Of a stretch of 64,000 nucleotides of DNA, positions 33,738-45,228 are shown piece after piece; position 1 is the first letter of the stretch; every line of letters begins with the position of its first letter. Source of the stretch: Gnetum montanum (taxonomy: Eukaryota; Streptophyta; Gnetopsida; Gnetales; Gnetaceae); the NCBI GenBank assembly GCA_015680685.1, contig MNCI01024031.1:428327-492326 (forward strand), in the 5' to 3' direction. A program made the translations under genes and the position numbers. The notes beneath the pieces were generated by a model. That model did no database searches and was not told the DNA's origin. It saw only the letters and a list, made by a program, of their open reading frames with translations.

Positions 33738-34926
33738 TATGACATCCAAAAATGGCAATGGCTGGAACACCAAGAGGTTGTCGGGCATATATCCTAATCC
33801 CAAATCTGTGCAAGGGCTGTGCTAGAGAAAACAGAAATGGGGTGCCCCAAACAATCTTGTTGATCAAACAGGGACTTAGTGGTGTTAAAATGACCATGTG
33901 CAAGAAGGGTTTGTACTATGTTACACACAAGCATCGGGTCTAGCTAAGCTAGAGTGTAGTAGGGTGTGCCGGCCTAAGAACAGTTATGTGAACGTGCAAA
34001 TATGTATGAAAAAGTGAAAAAATACAAGTGTTACGCTAAATGCTAAAGAGAAATGCTTGAGAAATGTAATAGAATTTGAGAACATAAGTGCACCACCCCA
34101 AAAGAGGGAGCGTAGCTAATTCACAAAGGTGTACATAGTGTACAATTGGTGCAGTGGGAGCATAGTCATAGCCTCAGTGGTATTAAGCTGTGAAGTCTGG
34201 TGCTCACTGTGTTGAACTGTGCCTACTGGGTTGGTAGCCATAGTGTACCATGTGATGTTCCACGAGGTAGTAATGGGGATGCATTGTATCATGCAATGTA
34301 GCTATGCCTCTCTGTTGGTGTAGTGTGCCCTAGGTCTTGTTCACCCACAGAGCTAACTGCCAAGATGCTAAAGTGCCAAATGCCAAATGAAAGTGCCAAT
34401 TTCCTTACTAGTGAGAAATGAATGCCAGCCTTCCTCCCTCCTCTCTTTTCAAAAGAGGATGCAGGGGTATTTATATGGCTAGGGTTAGCCCAAAATGCAA
34501 ATCAGGTGTCATGTGGCAGTGTAGTGGGTAGGACCACGCTCATTCCATGTTACATGTAGGACACGGGATGCTAGCTTCAATGCTAGATAGGGTGCTATGC
34601 TACAATAGACAGGGTGCTACACTATAGTAGACATGGTGCTACACTGTAGTAGACATGGTGCTACGATACGCAGCATAACAAGGTGTTACGCTACAGTAGA
34701 TAGGATGCTACTTTATGCAGCATGAAATGGTGCTATGCTGCAGTAGACATGGTGCTATGCTACGTAGCATAATAGGGTACTATGTTGTAGTAGATAGGAT
34801 GCTATGCTATGTAGCATGACAGGATTCTATGATGTAGTAGACATAGTGCTACACTATGTAGCGTAACAGGGTGCTACGCTATAGTAGACATGGTGCTATG
34901 CTACAATAGATAGAGTGCTATGCTAT
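33738..34926 (-). mobile_element. 5' LTR of the Tat/Ogre-like element, part 1
   Basis: Starts TATGACATCCAAAAATGG (terminal TG decayed to TA) and follows 26788-27900 closely, including the GGGTATTTATA TATA box near 34467 and the first minisatellite copies from about 34590. Interrupted at 34926 in the word GCTAT. Confidence 0.85.
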
Positions 34927-35562
34927 TGTTGGCGACCGTTTGGGACGCGACCGCCAACGAGTATCCTCGAATAGGATTTAGGTGCTTGCTGGTCTCTGGC
35001 AACACCAAGGCCCAGATACCTCCAAATAGACTCAATAGTTAATGTGATTATGTGTGTGTGTTTTTGCAGTGTGCGGTTGTGAAATATGAAACGATTGCAT
35101 TGTGTGTAAACTACAAATGACTTATCTTAAAGAGATTCAGCCAACTTTGCCAAGTACTATGAGTTGTTGAGAGTTCCTATTTTGTTTAATTGCCTAGTCT
35201 ACGTGGTCCTTATAATACCTACTTGTAACAAATAAAATTTTGCAAAAACATTTGAGCATAACTCCGCGAATCTACTTCTAATTTTCCCCAGAGAAAGAGA
35301 TAGTTCCACAAGAAAACTAGAAATAGAGCAAGATTCAATGGAAATAGATAGAAAAGAAAGCAGATTTGTGTATATTTAAACAAGATAAAATGATATGAGT
35401 AAACACTTCACAATAAAGCTATCCAAAATTCAATATCTATGAATTTTTCAAACTTCCAAGGCTTAAATAAGCAATTTCTTCAAGACAATCCTACTACGTT
35501 ACCAAAAATTGTTGCGTAAACTATCACGTACGAGACTCCATTTTGGCTAGATAATGGATGTC

Positions 35563-35671
35563 NNNNNNNNNNNNNNNNNNNNNNNNNNNNNNNNNNNNNN
35601 NNNNNNNNNNNNNNNNNNNNNNNNNNNNNNNNNNNNNNNNNNNNNNNNNNNNNNNNNNNNNNNNNNNNNNN
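35563..35671. other. Assembly gap (109 N)
   Basis: Run of N within the insertion in the Tat/Ogre-like LTR. Confidence 1.
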
Positions 35672-36029
35672 AATCTAAAAATCCCAAAATTACTTGCCAA
35701 GGATGATACTATCTAAACCACTAGCTAAACAATTTATACAAAATAAAAAATAAAAAACATAACGCACAGGACCATGACAAAGAGGCTAAAATCTTTTCTT
35801 TAGCAAGTCATCTTATAAGCAATCTTTCACACTTTCTTTTTTACAAATGTTCTTCCCCAAAGATTCAAAGTGTGTCTCCAAGTGAGAGCCCAAGTGCTAG
35901 CTAGTAGCCTTCCAAAGTGTGATGTCAATTTCCTCTCCCCAAAAGTATGATCTCCCCCCCTCTTAACCCCTGAAGCCTTTTTATAAGGTTCAAAGGTAGT
36001 TAGGTAAGTTACAAAATATCTTGGGTGCT

Positions 36030-36260
36030 CATAACCACCATAGAGATAAAAAAGTTACAATGGACAAGTGTCCTATTCAGTTTCCAAGTGTCTTCATTCA
36101 GTTGCCAAGTGGTCACCATGGAGATAAAAAGGTTGTAGTTGACAAGTGTCCCATGCAATTGACAAGTGACCCTTCAGTCACCAAGTGGTCACCATGGAGA
36201 TAAAAAGGTTATAGTTGACAAGTGGCCTTGGTGGTGGTTATAACCACCATTTCAATTGAC
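36030..36260. repeat. Tandem repeat of about 90 bp
   Basis: Three imperfect copies around ACCATGGAGATAAAAAGGTT followed by a GTTGACAAGTG-type word and then AGTTGCCAAGTGG. They lie just upstream, in the minus direction, of nothing recognisable. Possibly LTR enhancer repeats of the inserted element. Confidence 0.75.
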
Positions 36261-36446
36261 AAGTGTTCAATTCACATGGGACTTTGAACAATTGTTGCAC
36301 AAATTCCTTTTTTAAATCATAAAATATTTTATTGTTGTTATTATTATTTTTTTAAAGAGAATATTGTAGTTCCAGGATTTATTATAGTTCAGTGATATTT
36401 GCATACTCTTCTTCTTAGAACAAAAGTTTACAAGTTCGGTACACGA

Positions 36447-37173
36447 TCAAGATTCAAGATAGATTGTGTTTTTCTCACCAAGCCTCTTATCAACACTACA
36501 ATTTTGCGATCCATGGGCTGACATCTTAGCTGTAAAAGATGGTGACCAGACAAAATATTTTGATTCGAATTCATTCATGCAGACCAAATCATTGTGTTGA
36601 AGGCATTTTGTCATTCCAAGGTGGGCATAGCTACTGTGACTGTGGGTGGTGGAGCTAGTGGCCTGGATGCTGGCACTAGGAAAATAGTTTAATCTAGCAG
36701 AGTAAGGTAGAGAGAGAGGCACGCACGCAGGAATGCAATGTTGTATATATGTGCGTGCTATATTTTTGTGCTGCCTACCTGCCAAGATGGACAAAAGCAA
36801 AGGAAGGGAAGTCCATTTCCAGATTCTCTTTTCTCTGTTTCATTCCTTTGGCTTTCTCACAAATTTTGGGAGGACTCCAAAACACTCGATGACGGGGGCT
36901 AGCAACGCACTGCTTACAATTGCAGTAGCAAGTGCTCGCACCAAGTCCCGCAATGCACCAGTAGCAGCAGTAGCAAAAGAATTCGACGTGGCCTCCACGC
37001 AGACGCTCATGGAACCATGGACATTTCCATGGCCCAGCAAGTTGAGTAAAATGTTGTTGTCGCTGCCTCTGCCTCTGACGATAACCCTAACATGCATTCT
37101 GCCATCATCATTGCTGAGCTGGATACCTGCCTCGCAACCCTCCTGGAAACCTGTCACTATTGATGCTGCATAG
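36447..37173 (-). pseudogene. Decayed copy of a gene-like segment (paralogue of 45293-45845)
   Basis: Minus-strand frames 37157-36840 (RGRGSDNNILLNLLGHGNV, then SMSVCVEATSNSFATAATGA) and 36800-36447 (YIQHCIPACVPLSLPYSARL, MTKCLQHNDLVCMN) match the plus-strand copy at 45293-45845 in order. The copy lies inside the TG...CA insertion and has lost CpG sites kept in the other copy. The function is not recognised. The match spans both putative coding and UTR-like sequence, so the real coding frame is uncertain. Confidence 0.55.
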
Positions 37174-37963
37174 CTACACCATTGCTGCTACATCGGATGA
37201 TTGATCTCCTTGTCATCTCCTCAGAGGGCCAGAACCACCTACGATGGCCTTCATGCCAGCAACTTCATTCTCCCCATGTCATAGCAACATTATCAAATTC
37301 CTCAGCATGACCATACCATCGAAGTCCTTCACTGCTCCCTCATTCTTTCATAGAAAATCTCCTCCAAATTTTCTATTGTGTCTGTCTCAATCACTGCGCG
37401 ACTACCACTGCAGTTGGTAGCCATGCTTCAGCAAATAGGATCACCTACATCTTTTACATTCCACAGAGATTCTCTAGTCACGAGCACTAGCACACTACTG
37501 TGGTGTAGGCAGTAACAATATATAGAGTTTTTGGGACCATTATCTTTGCATTTCGTTGCAAAATATTCTTCACAATCAACGTCCATCATAACACACCATA
37601 AAACACGTCAAAAATCACTATAATATTTTCCTAATCATAAACAGTTGTGGGGCATTGAGCATCACAGCAATCACGATTGGGAAACAAATGGATCACAGTT
37701 GGGAAATAGACGAATCATGGGTGAAATGAATCAAAATTTACACTGTAATTTCTTCTCATGACACCAAGATGGATAATTCATTGTAAATGTAGCTACAACA
37801 TCTAGCATATGCCATTCCAACTTCATGGTCAGTTAACTGTTGCAGAATTCTTCACAGGAAAGATCATAATCCTCCTTAAATCATTTCAACTCATTAGGAT
37901 TCTATACCTCACCATTTGCAAATAAGTCCACCTGTTCCATGGAATGGCCAAAATGTGCCAACA
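37174..37963. other. Remainder of the insertion, no gene recognised
   Basis: Contains a broken minus-strand frame (from about 37430) with several stops, then AT-rich sequence up to the GCCAACA terminus. It may be upstream exon or promoter sequence of the captured segment. Confidence 0.35.
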
Positions 37964-37968
37964 ACTAT

Positions 37969-38513
37969 GTAACGTAACGGGGTGCTATGCTACAGTAGGC
38001 ATGGTGCTACACTACGCAGTGTAACAAGGTGCTACGCTATAGTAGACATGGTGCTACACTACACAGGGTGATATGGTGCTACACTATGCAACGTAACAGG
38101 GTGCTACGTTATAGTAGATATGGTGCTACGCTACGCAACATAATGGGGTGCTATGCTGTAGTAGACAAGGTGCTATGCTACGCAGCATAACAAGGTGCTA
38201 CGCTATAGTAGACAGGATGCTACGCTACGTAGCGTAATAGGGTGCTATGTTGTAGTAGACATGGTTCTACACTATGCAGCGTACCATGATGCTACGCTGC
38301 AGTAGACATGGTGCTACGCTATGCAGCATAACAGGGTGCTATGTGAATTTGCAGATAGTGCCAACATTCTAACTCTTAGAAGAATTTTGCAAATCTAGTA
38401 GTTGGAGCTGACTACACTCAACACTTGGAGAAATATGGGCAAAGTGCCACCATTTTGACACTTAGCCATATTTGTAGCCGTAATGCCGAGACCCAAAATT
38501 TTGTGGTGTTTCA
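37969..38513 (-). mobile_element. 5' LTR of the Tat/Ogre-like element, part 2
   Basis: Resumes the minisatellite (to about 38343). It then matches 28255-28429 (TGCAAATCTAGTAGTTGGAG, ACTACACTCAACACTTGG) to the terminus GTGTTTCA at 38513. The GTTAC duplication follows. Confidence 0.88.
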
Positions 38514-38518
38514 GTTAC

Positions 38519-40400
38519 AAATGGGTAATAGTACATTGTGTGACCACCCCATAGGAAAGGGGAAGGGTGATCACCCCTATTATCTCCTACAAGGCATTAA
38601 GTGAAATGCTCACATTAAATGCTTTGATTGATTGTGCATCCTTCATTCAATTTTGGAGAATAATTTATGCATCATAAAATCTCACACGACAAAGTCTTTT
38701 ATTTTATTTCAAAATATCATGGAATATATAAACAATTAGTAGGAGTTAAATAATATTATCCTTTGTCCCCTACCCTTTTGGAATATTTATAGATGAATTG
38801 AAAGAATGTATGAAAAATGCCTATATTGTACCTACTTTGGCTTTTTGCTACATAAGTCAAAGTTTTAGGTACATCCTATGGCTTTTTCAACCTAAGCTAT
38901 CTTCAACAATTCTAGATTCGATGTTCTACATCATTGGCAATGTTGGTTCTATTCTTCATTTTTAATGCTCACTAAAAATGATGCCTAGTATCATTTACAA
39001 CATCACTAGAGATCTTTATTTCTAATCTTTAAGTTTTGATATCTAGCATCATCTCCTATGTCTATTCCAACTTCATCTTTTTCAATAGTTTTTTCTCAAC
39101 TTACAATGTTGTTTTTCTCTTTGATGTCCACCGCCAATCCTTCTTTTAACATTCAATGTTACTTCTTGTGTTAGCCATACTATCAATATTTGTTGCAATT
39201 ATGCACATCATTTCTTCTATCCAGAATCTCCTAGAAGATTTTGTAAGCCCTAATGTATTAATTTTTTTTGTAATCTATGAGGCATTTATGACATATAAAT
39301 AGGAGAATAACCATAAACGAAAAGCATTAGAAATGATCTCTATGTGTTTTTTAACATTTCAGATTTCTCTGATTCCCTTTTTTCGATTCTGCTAGTACAT
39401 TCTATCCTCTTCGTGTTGTTTGCCTAGCACACAAAGAATCTCATTAAATCCATATCCATGTACATATATGTTTAATCCCTTTTCTTCATGTTTTTCTAGT
39501 TCCAATCTTTAGCAGTTCCTTTTTGGTCAAGATTTTCATCAAGCACATGTATCAAAGAGAAAGAAAGATGAGGTAACACACCTTCTCATTAGCCAATCCT
39601 AATTCTCTAATTTCATTTTAAATAATTATTACTATATTTTTCAAGGTTCCTTCTTCATTATTATATTTTCTTAAATTTAAATTTTCTTTCATAATTTATA
39701 TTAGTGTTACAACAGATTTGTTTCACTATCCTTATAACTTAGGCATATGATTTGTTTCCTTGGTTTGTTAGATATATTCAACTCTATTTCACGATTTTCC
39801 TTTTCTGGTACATATGTTCTATTTCTTCATAGATCTCATTTTGTGTAACATTTTTCACATTGCATTGCATACACACCTTTTCCCTCTCATTGTGTCTCTT
39901 CTGCTTCTATTAGCTATTCTACACATCCTTTTTCACTTATTATTAGCTAGTGTTTAGAAAAAAATTACCTCAAATTGTTGGGATTTTTAATGATATGCAA
40001 GTCCTCTTTCTATTTAGAGATTTATTCCTTTGAACCGTTTAGTGGTAGTAAGATGCTTAGTGTATTTCATGTAAGATAATTCTAAATCTCCAATTTACAA
40101 TGATTCTAACCACATCTTTTTGGCACTAGAAGGAGGGCCATTTGTAGAAATTAACATTATTTCTAGGATCTACTTGTTAATAAAAATTCTTTAAGTCTAA
40201 CTAATGTACCACATTGAAATACTAACCTCACATCAATTATCCTATAACTTCTATGTTTTTCCTAAACAAATATTCTCATCTTCTATTTTTAGTTCAAACT
40301 TATTTGTATGGAAAATAGAAGCTTTGGTAATGACCATGTGAAGTCATAATTATTGTTAAAAAGCACATGTAAACATGGCATCATCTTCTAATTCAGAATT
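38519..40400 (+). mobile_element. Probable LTR and leader of a plus-strand Tat/Ogre-like element
   Basis: AT-rich, with a TATA-like ATATAAATAG at about 39293-39302 on the plus strand and no ORF. It precedes decayed gag in the same orientation. Precise LTR ends and the primer site were not identified, so this call rests mainly on position. Confidence 0.4.
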
Positions 40401-40499
40401 GTTTAAGATCCAAAGGTTCATTAATCTGAGAAGAAACTAGGAAAATTTTGAAGGATTAAGCTAAAGGAATTACAAGATAGCCTATGCTAAGTGAGAGCT

Positions 40500-42400
40500 A
40501 AGCTTCTTACTCATGCCAGGCATGTTCAAGTTGATAGTAGAAAGTGAGAGGATAAATAATCTTCCTCCTTTCCTTTCTAATTTAGATCACTCCACCAAAC
40601 TAAATCATAGGGAAGCTAAGGACATCATAGAATTTATCATGGAACAAGAAAAAATACAAGAAAGAATACACTTGCATATTGAAGAGACTAGGATGAAACT
40701 ATCCTAGATTAGCCCCTTGATCCTCACATCACTATTCGAGAAAAAAGAGGAAGTGTAGCATTAGAATCAAATATTCATCAAACCAATGAAGATGAAGAAC
40801 CACCAATTGAAGGACCTAGTAAAAATAATCAATTTTCACATCCTATACATAGTTAAGCTACTCAAATCTCTTCACCTAGAACTATTCCTCCTAGCATAAG
40901 ACCATCTAACCCCAACCTCATGGTTAGCTTCATTTCTCCACCTTATCACTTATTTCCTTCTAATAATGTGGGTAACCCTCATTCTTTCTTTCAATCCCCT
41001 AACCCATTTCTCATATCTATGTATTCCATCCCTCAATCTCAATCCATTGTACATTTGTTCTCTGTTATTTCATTACCTACTATTATCACCTCATCCATGT
41101 TAAGCATTCTCCAACCTAGTAATGCATAGTCTTTTCCCATATATCCATGTAATTCTATTTTATTAGGCATATCAATATTCATAGCATTTAGATCCACTTT
41201 GTACATGCATCCTCCTTTAACATCCCCACCTACTACTACAACCTAGTCTACCCCTCATTTCCTTGTAACAAATCCATAGTTGTTAGCATTACTTAATGAA
41301 GTTATGTTTCATCTTCAATGTACTAATGACAAAGTAGCTAAGTCATTGGTTATGCAAGGAGGCTCTTCCATTTCTCTAAATCTAGGTTTTAAGTGATCCT
41401 GTAAGCTCTCTTATTCTCATACCAGTTCTATCTAAAGGGGTTTCATTACCAATGTTTATGAATTATAATTGTGAAATAGGGGATCCCATGAACCATGTAG
41501 TTACATTAAGAAATGCATGCATGCATGCTTATTGCTTCTTATCCTCACATTGTGCTAATGTGTTTCTCCAATTCTCTCTTTGAAAGAGCACTAGAATGAT
41601 ATAGATTATTATCTCATGGTTCTTTCACCTCTTTAGAGCAGCTAGTGGTGGCTTTCATTGAATACTTGAAGTTTAATGTTCCTCAAAATAATAGCATCAT
41701 GTCCTTTGTAGCTATTAAATAAACTCTAAATAAACCCATTGATAAGTTCATTTCTTGATGAATAGCAACATTAACTAACTTACCTTATCATTCAGAGAAA
41801 TGTTATTTACGAGACATCTTCAAGGCCACAGTGGTTGACTATATCAAAAAATGATGGTTTATCCTAAGCTCCATTCTGTGAATGATGTTTTCCTAGCTAC
41901 GAGCCATATTGATAAATTCGTCATTCAATGTAGTAACTAGGAATTCTTATCAATCCATAATAAAGCTAACAAGGTTGTAAAACATAATAAGGGACAACCA
42001 ACATCTCAAGATGTTTCTTCTTTTTCTAATGGACAAAGTAACACTGATTTAGTTTCTCCTTATCTAACTTAGTAATGTATGCCTCAAAGGAATAGAGATC
42101 AATATACCAAGATACCTATGAGGTATTCTCTACTTCTTAATAACCTTGTTAGGGATAGAAACCTTAAGAGAAATGAAGTTTGTGATAACATAAGAGCACA
42201 TTATCACTATATTCAACTCATAGTAATGGATCCTTCTCAAAGATAAGAAGGCAACCCTAAGGTACCTAAGTGGTATGATCATTGAAAGAACTACTATTAT
42301 CATGAGAGCAGTAATGATTACATCGTTAACTACATAAATTTAAAGGATGGCATCCAAGATCTCATAGATAAGGACAAATAGTAGTGCAAAATGAACCATC
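40500..42400 (+). pseudogene. Decayed gag, Tat/Ogre lineage, plus strand
   Basis: Scattered frames give the expected order. An open N-terminal segment lies at 40513-40707 (LDHSTKLNHREAKDIIEFI). The gag core at about 41580-41850 has an ALEWYRLLSHGS-like block, SLEQLVVAFIEYLKFNVPQN and LPYHSEKCYLRDIFKATV. A knuckle-like segment at about 42260-42385 ends in LKDGIQDLIDKDK (compare the LKxxIQDLID tail of Ogre-type gag). Most Gln and Trp codons in the core have become stops. Far more decayed than the minus-strand element beside it. Confidence 0.7.
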
Positions 42401-43009
42401 CACTATGCACTTGAATAATCAATAGCTAGAAGTCTTTTAGAATCCCCTATAAGCTAGAAACATCATTTTAACTTTTAAGATAAAAGATAAAGCTCACAAC
42501 TCTCCACGTAAAGATTCATACATCATTGGTTTGATTACACTACCCCTTCATCAAAGCCAAGTCACCTTGTCCTAGTTTCATATTGTATTAGTACAACCTT
42601 GATTTACCAACATCCTGCTACATCCCACCCTATTACATACTCCTATCACTTCACTCTTGCAACTCAACCCATTTATCCTTCCTACTCCCATCTTGTTTCA
42701 TACTACTCTTAACCTCAAAATGTCCATTCACCTAGTATGTCACAAACATCTATTCATCCTTTTTCATCACCTCAAGTGAGAATCCTTACATGTTGTGAGT
42801 AGACTAATGGATCATAATTAAGCAAATAGAAGGAAAATTTTGCTGAAGCATCTAAGCAACCTTCTAAGATGTCAAAGAAGGTTTATTTTTTATAACATCA
42901 TAAACCTATTCTTTTAAATGGTCTCCCACATGCATTTAATCCCATACAGCCAATCATAGTGGCATCTGCTCCACAATAATCTTAGATAATGAATAATAAA
43001 GTCTTACAA

Positions 43010-43480
43010 TAAATTACTACTATTATATACTCAAAAAGGAGCCTTGTCCTTGTATGATCTCAAGGTAACCTCTAAAGAGTATCATGCTACTTTGTATGAT
43101 GATCTTAAGAGATTTGTGATTCCAAGTGATATTCCTAATCAAATAGAGGGTATTTTAGCCTTCTTTCAAGTCCTTCACTATGGATTAGATAATATGAACT
43201 TATGTGGTGAAAATATTAAGACTAACTTAAAGATAGAGGATATTTGTTAGCTGCTACTCTACATTACCATCAAAGTATCATCTTATGCTTCAATTCCACT
43301 AATACATGTTAATAACGGTATCAGGTCTAACATGATCACATGGGCTATTATCAAATACCTCAATCTTCATGATCAAGTAATTTTTAATAAAACTTGTATG
43401 AGCCTTAGTTCCTTTAATGGTACATTAGTTGAAGTTATAGGTTCCATTAGGTTGTGATTCATAGTAGGTGATTTGATGGA
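43010..43480 (+). pseudogene. Decayed retropepsin, Tat/Ogre lineage, plus strand
   Basis: 43044-43250 is open (IPNQIEGILAFFQVLHYGLD, a pre-protease segment). After a stop the frame gives IPLIHVNNGIRSNMIT at the active site, where the family has V-D-N/T-G, so the Asp is lost. SFNGTLVEVIGSIRL follows (family FDGxxREVIGEI). No RT was found downstream before 44240. Confidence 0.7.
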
Positions 43481-44244
43481 ATATAAATTCTTTTTCTGGT
43501 TATATGTAAATGCCCTAATATGAATGAAATACTATGATGTTCTTAGCTAAATTAGCATTGCATAGTTTCATCCTTTATACATTAGGAAATTTAATTTTCT
43601 TTTCAAGACTATGAAATAATTGTTCTTGTTAATACATAAATTCTAAGTATTTCTCACTTAGATCATGAAGCATGACCCTATTAACTTAGTAATGAACTAG
43701 CTAATATCAAAGTTAAACCTATAGGTAAAACTACACTTCTCCTTGTAAGAACCCTACTAATACCAAAGACTTGATAGACCTAAACAATGAGTCTATCTTT
43801 AACATCAAATTTATTAAAATAAGCTATGGCAAGCATGATATACCTACTCTTAAGAAAAGGCTTCACCTCATTCCTCTCACTTAAAATTTTTTCACAAATA
43901 TCATAACATTAGATGCATGAGCTTCAAAAAATAAAATCTTTTATTTACTACTTCTTCCTAAGTGATGGATGACTACTACATTAATGTTTACATTAATACT
44001 TGACCATGCTTTTACCTTTTTCTTTTATTGCTTACTATTAGGTAGCAATGTTGAATAGTAAGAGATGACATAACATTAATGTATTATGTCATTCTTATAA
44101 CTATCATAACACACCATGATAATTAATTGGAAATGACATAACTTTTATTACTTTAAAAATACAATAGGTGCAAATCAGAATATTTGAAGTCACGCATTAT
44201 TCCTTAACATCATTTACACTTGATGTTTACAAAAAATACATATA
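43481..44244. other. Decayed retroelement tail or spacer
   Basis: AT-rich, stop-rich. No RT or integrase motif and no LTR terminus recognised before the inverted repeat. Confidence 0.4.
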
Positions 44245-45208
44245 ATCCTTGTTATTTCTTGTTATTTAATGTCCGAGACTTTCCCGTTACGATTCAACTT
44301 AGAAAAAAGGAAAGATGCAGTGGAAATGCGAACCGCAATAACAGCAATAATACTAAAAATCACGGTAAGTAAACATCAGCAGCAGCGCCGCGGGCGGAAC
44401 AAAATTGTGAACAGCCGGCCTTTCACCTTACGCCGGGCTGTTAATGCTGGCGCTGTTCTCCCAAGCCCAAGCCCAATCCCAATCCCAATCCCAGTCCCAG
44501 GCGCAGATCCAGGTCCACGTCACCGCCGCCGCGGTCAAATAACGGCAGAGAATGGGCGGGTACGGACGCCGGCGGCGGCGTGTCCAGCCACGGATGGACC
44601 GACCGGAACGTTCGCGAAGATTCCGAGGGGGAGGGGAGGGAGAGGGAGAGGGAGAGGGAGAGGGAGAGGGCAGTGCTGGGAATAACAGAAACGGCCGGCA
44701 TTGGCCTCGATGGCATGCCGGCATCGGCCTCGATGGATTGGGTGGCATGCCGATCGACTGTACCCCGTCATGTACCGGCCTGTTATTCCCAGCACTGCCC
44801 TCTCCCTCTCCCTCCCCTCCCCCTCGGATTCTTCGCGAACGTTCCGGTCGCTCCATCCGTGGCTGGACACGCCGCCGCCGGCGTCCGTACCCGCCCCTTC
44901 TCTGCCGTTATTTGACCGCGGCGGCGGTGACGTCGACCTGGATCTGCGCCTGGGATTGGGATTGGGATTGGGATTGGGATTGGGCTTGGGCTTGGGAGAA
45001 CAGCGCCAGCGAACACAGCCCGGCGTGAGCTGAAAGGCCGGCTGTTCCCAATTTTGTTCCACCCGCGGCGCTGCTGCTGCTGCTGTTTACTTCCTGTGAT
45101 TTTTAGTATTATTGCTGTTATTGCCATTTCCACTGCATCTTTCCTTTTTAATAAGTTGAATCGTAACGGGAAAGTCTCGGACATTAAATAACAAGAAATA
45201 ACAAGGAT
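44245..45208. repeat. GC-rich long inverted repeat (arms about 430-440 bp)
   Basis: Left arm 44245-44688, loop 44689-44779, right arm 45208-44780. The arms agree almost throughout: TTGTTATTTCTTGTTATTTA at the outer ends and CTGTTATTCCCAGCACTGCC at the inner ends. Differences are small indels in a CCCAAT hexamer run and a GGGAGA run, plus scattered substitutions. The loop has a 20-bp direct repeat (GCCGGCAT-GGCCTCGATGG). CpG is abundant, unlike the surroundings. No clear target duplication was found at the ends. It could be a foldback-type transposon with long terminal inverted repeats, or an inverted duplication of a CpG island. Confidence 0.9.
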
Positions 45209-45228
45209 AAATANAGGGCAGGCAGGAT

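Larger units (their letters stand above)
34927..37963. mobile_element. TG...CA insertion inside the LTR, carrying gene-like sequence
   Basis: Bounded by TGTTGGC at the left and GCCAACA at the right, flanked by GCTAT (34922-34926) and ACTAT (37964-37968). Removing it restores the minisatellite reading GCTATGTAACGTAACG. The left half resembles an LTR in minus orientation: a CCTTATAAAAAGG TATA-like word near 35973, and tandem repeats at 36030-36260. The right half carries the gene-like segment 36447-37173. Two full LTRs were not found, and there is a 109-base N-gap at 35563-35671. The class (LTR element with captured DNA, or another type) is open. Confidence 0.65.
26788..38513 (-). mobile_element. 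Tat/Ogre-like gag-protease element with minisatellite LTRs
   Basis: Minus-strand LTR element starting TGTGACGTCC and ending GTGTTTCA, flanked by perfect GTTAC duplications (26783-26787 and 38514-38518). Left LTR 26788-28429. Right LTR 33738-34926 plus 37969-38513, split by a 3-kb insertion. The internal 5.3 kb carries gag and protease. The 1.7 kb between protease and the 3' LTR shows no RT, RNase H or integrase motif, so this too is a non-autonomous gag-protease element, by the same logic as the Athila-like copies but from another lineage. Confidence 0.85.

Noticed and set aside
36447-36800. 117-codon minus-strand ORF as a separate gene
   Set aside because: It corresponds to the distal part of the segment duplicated at 45600-45845 and includes UTR-like CT-rich sequence. 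Treated as part of the decayed copy.
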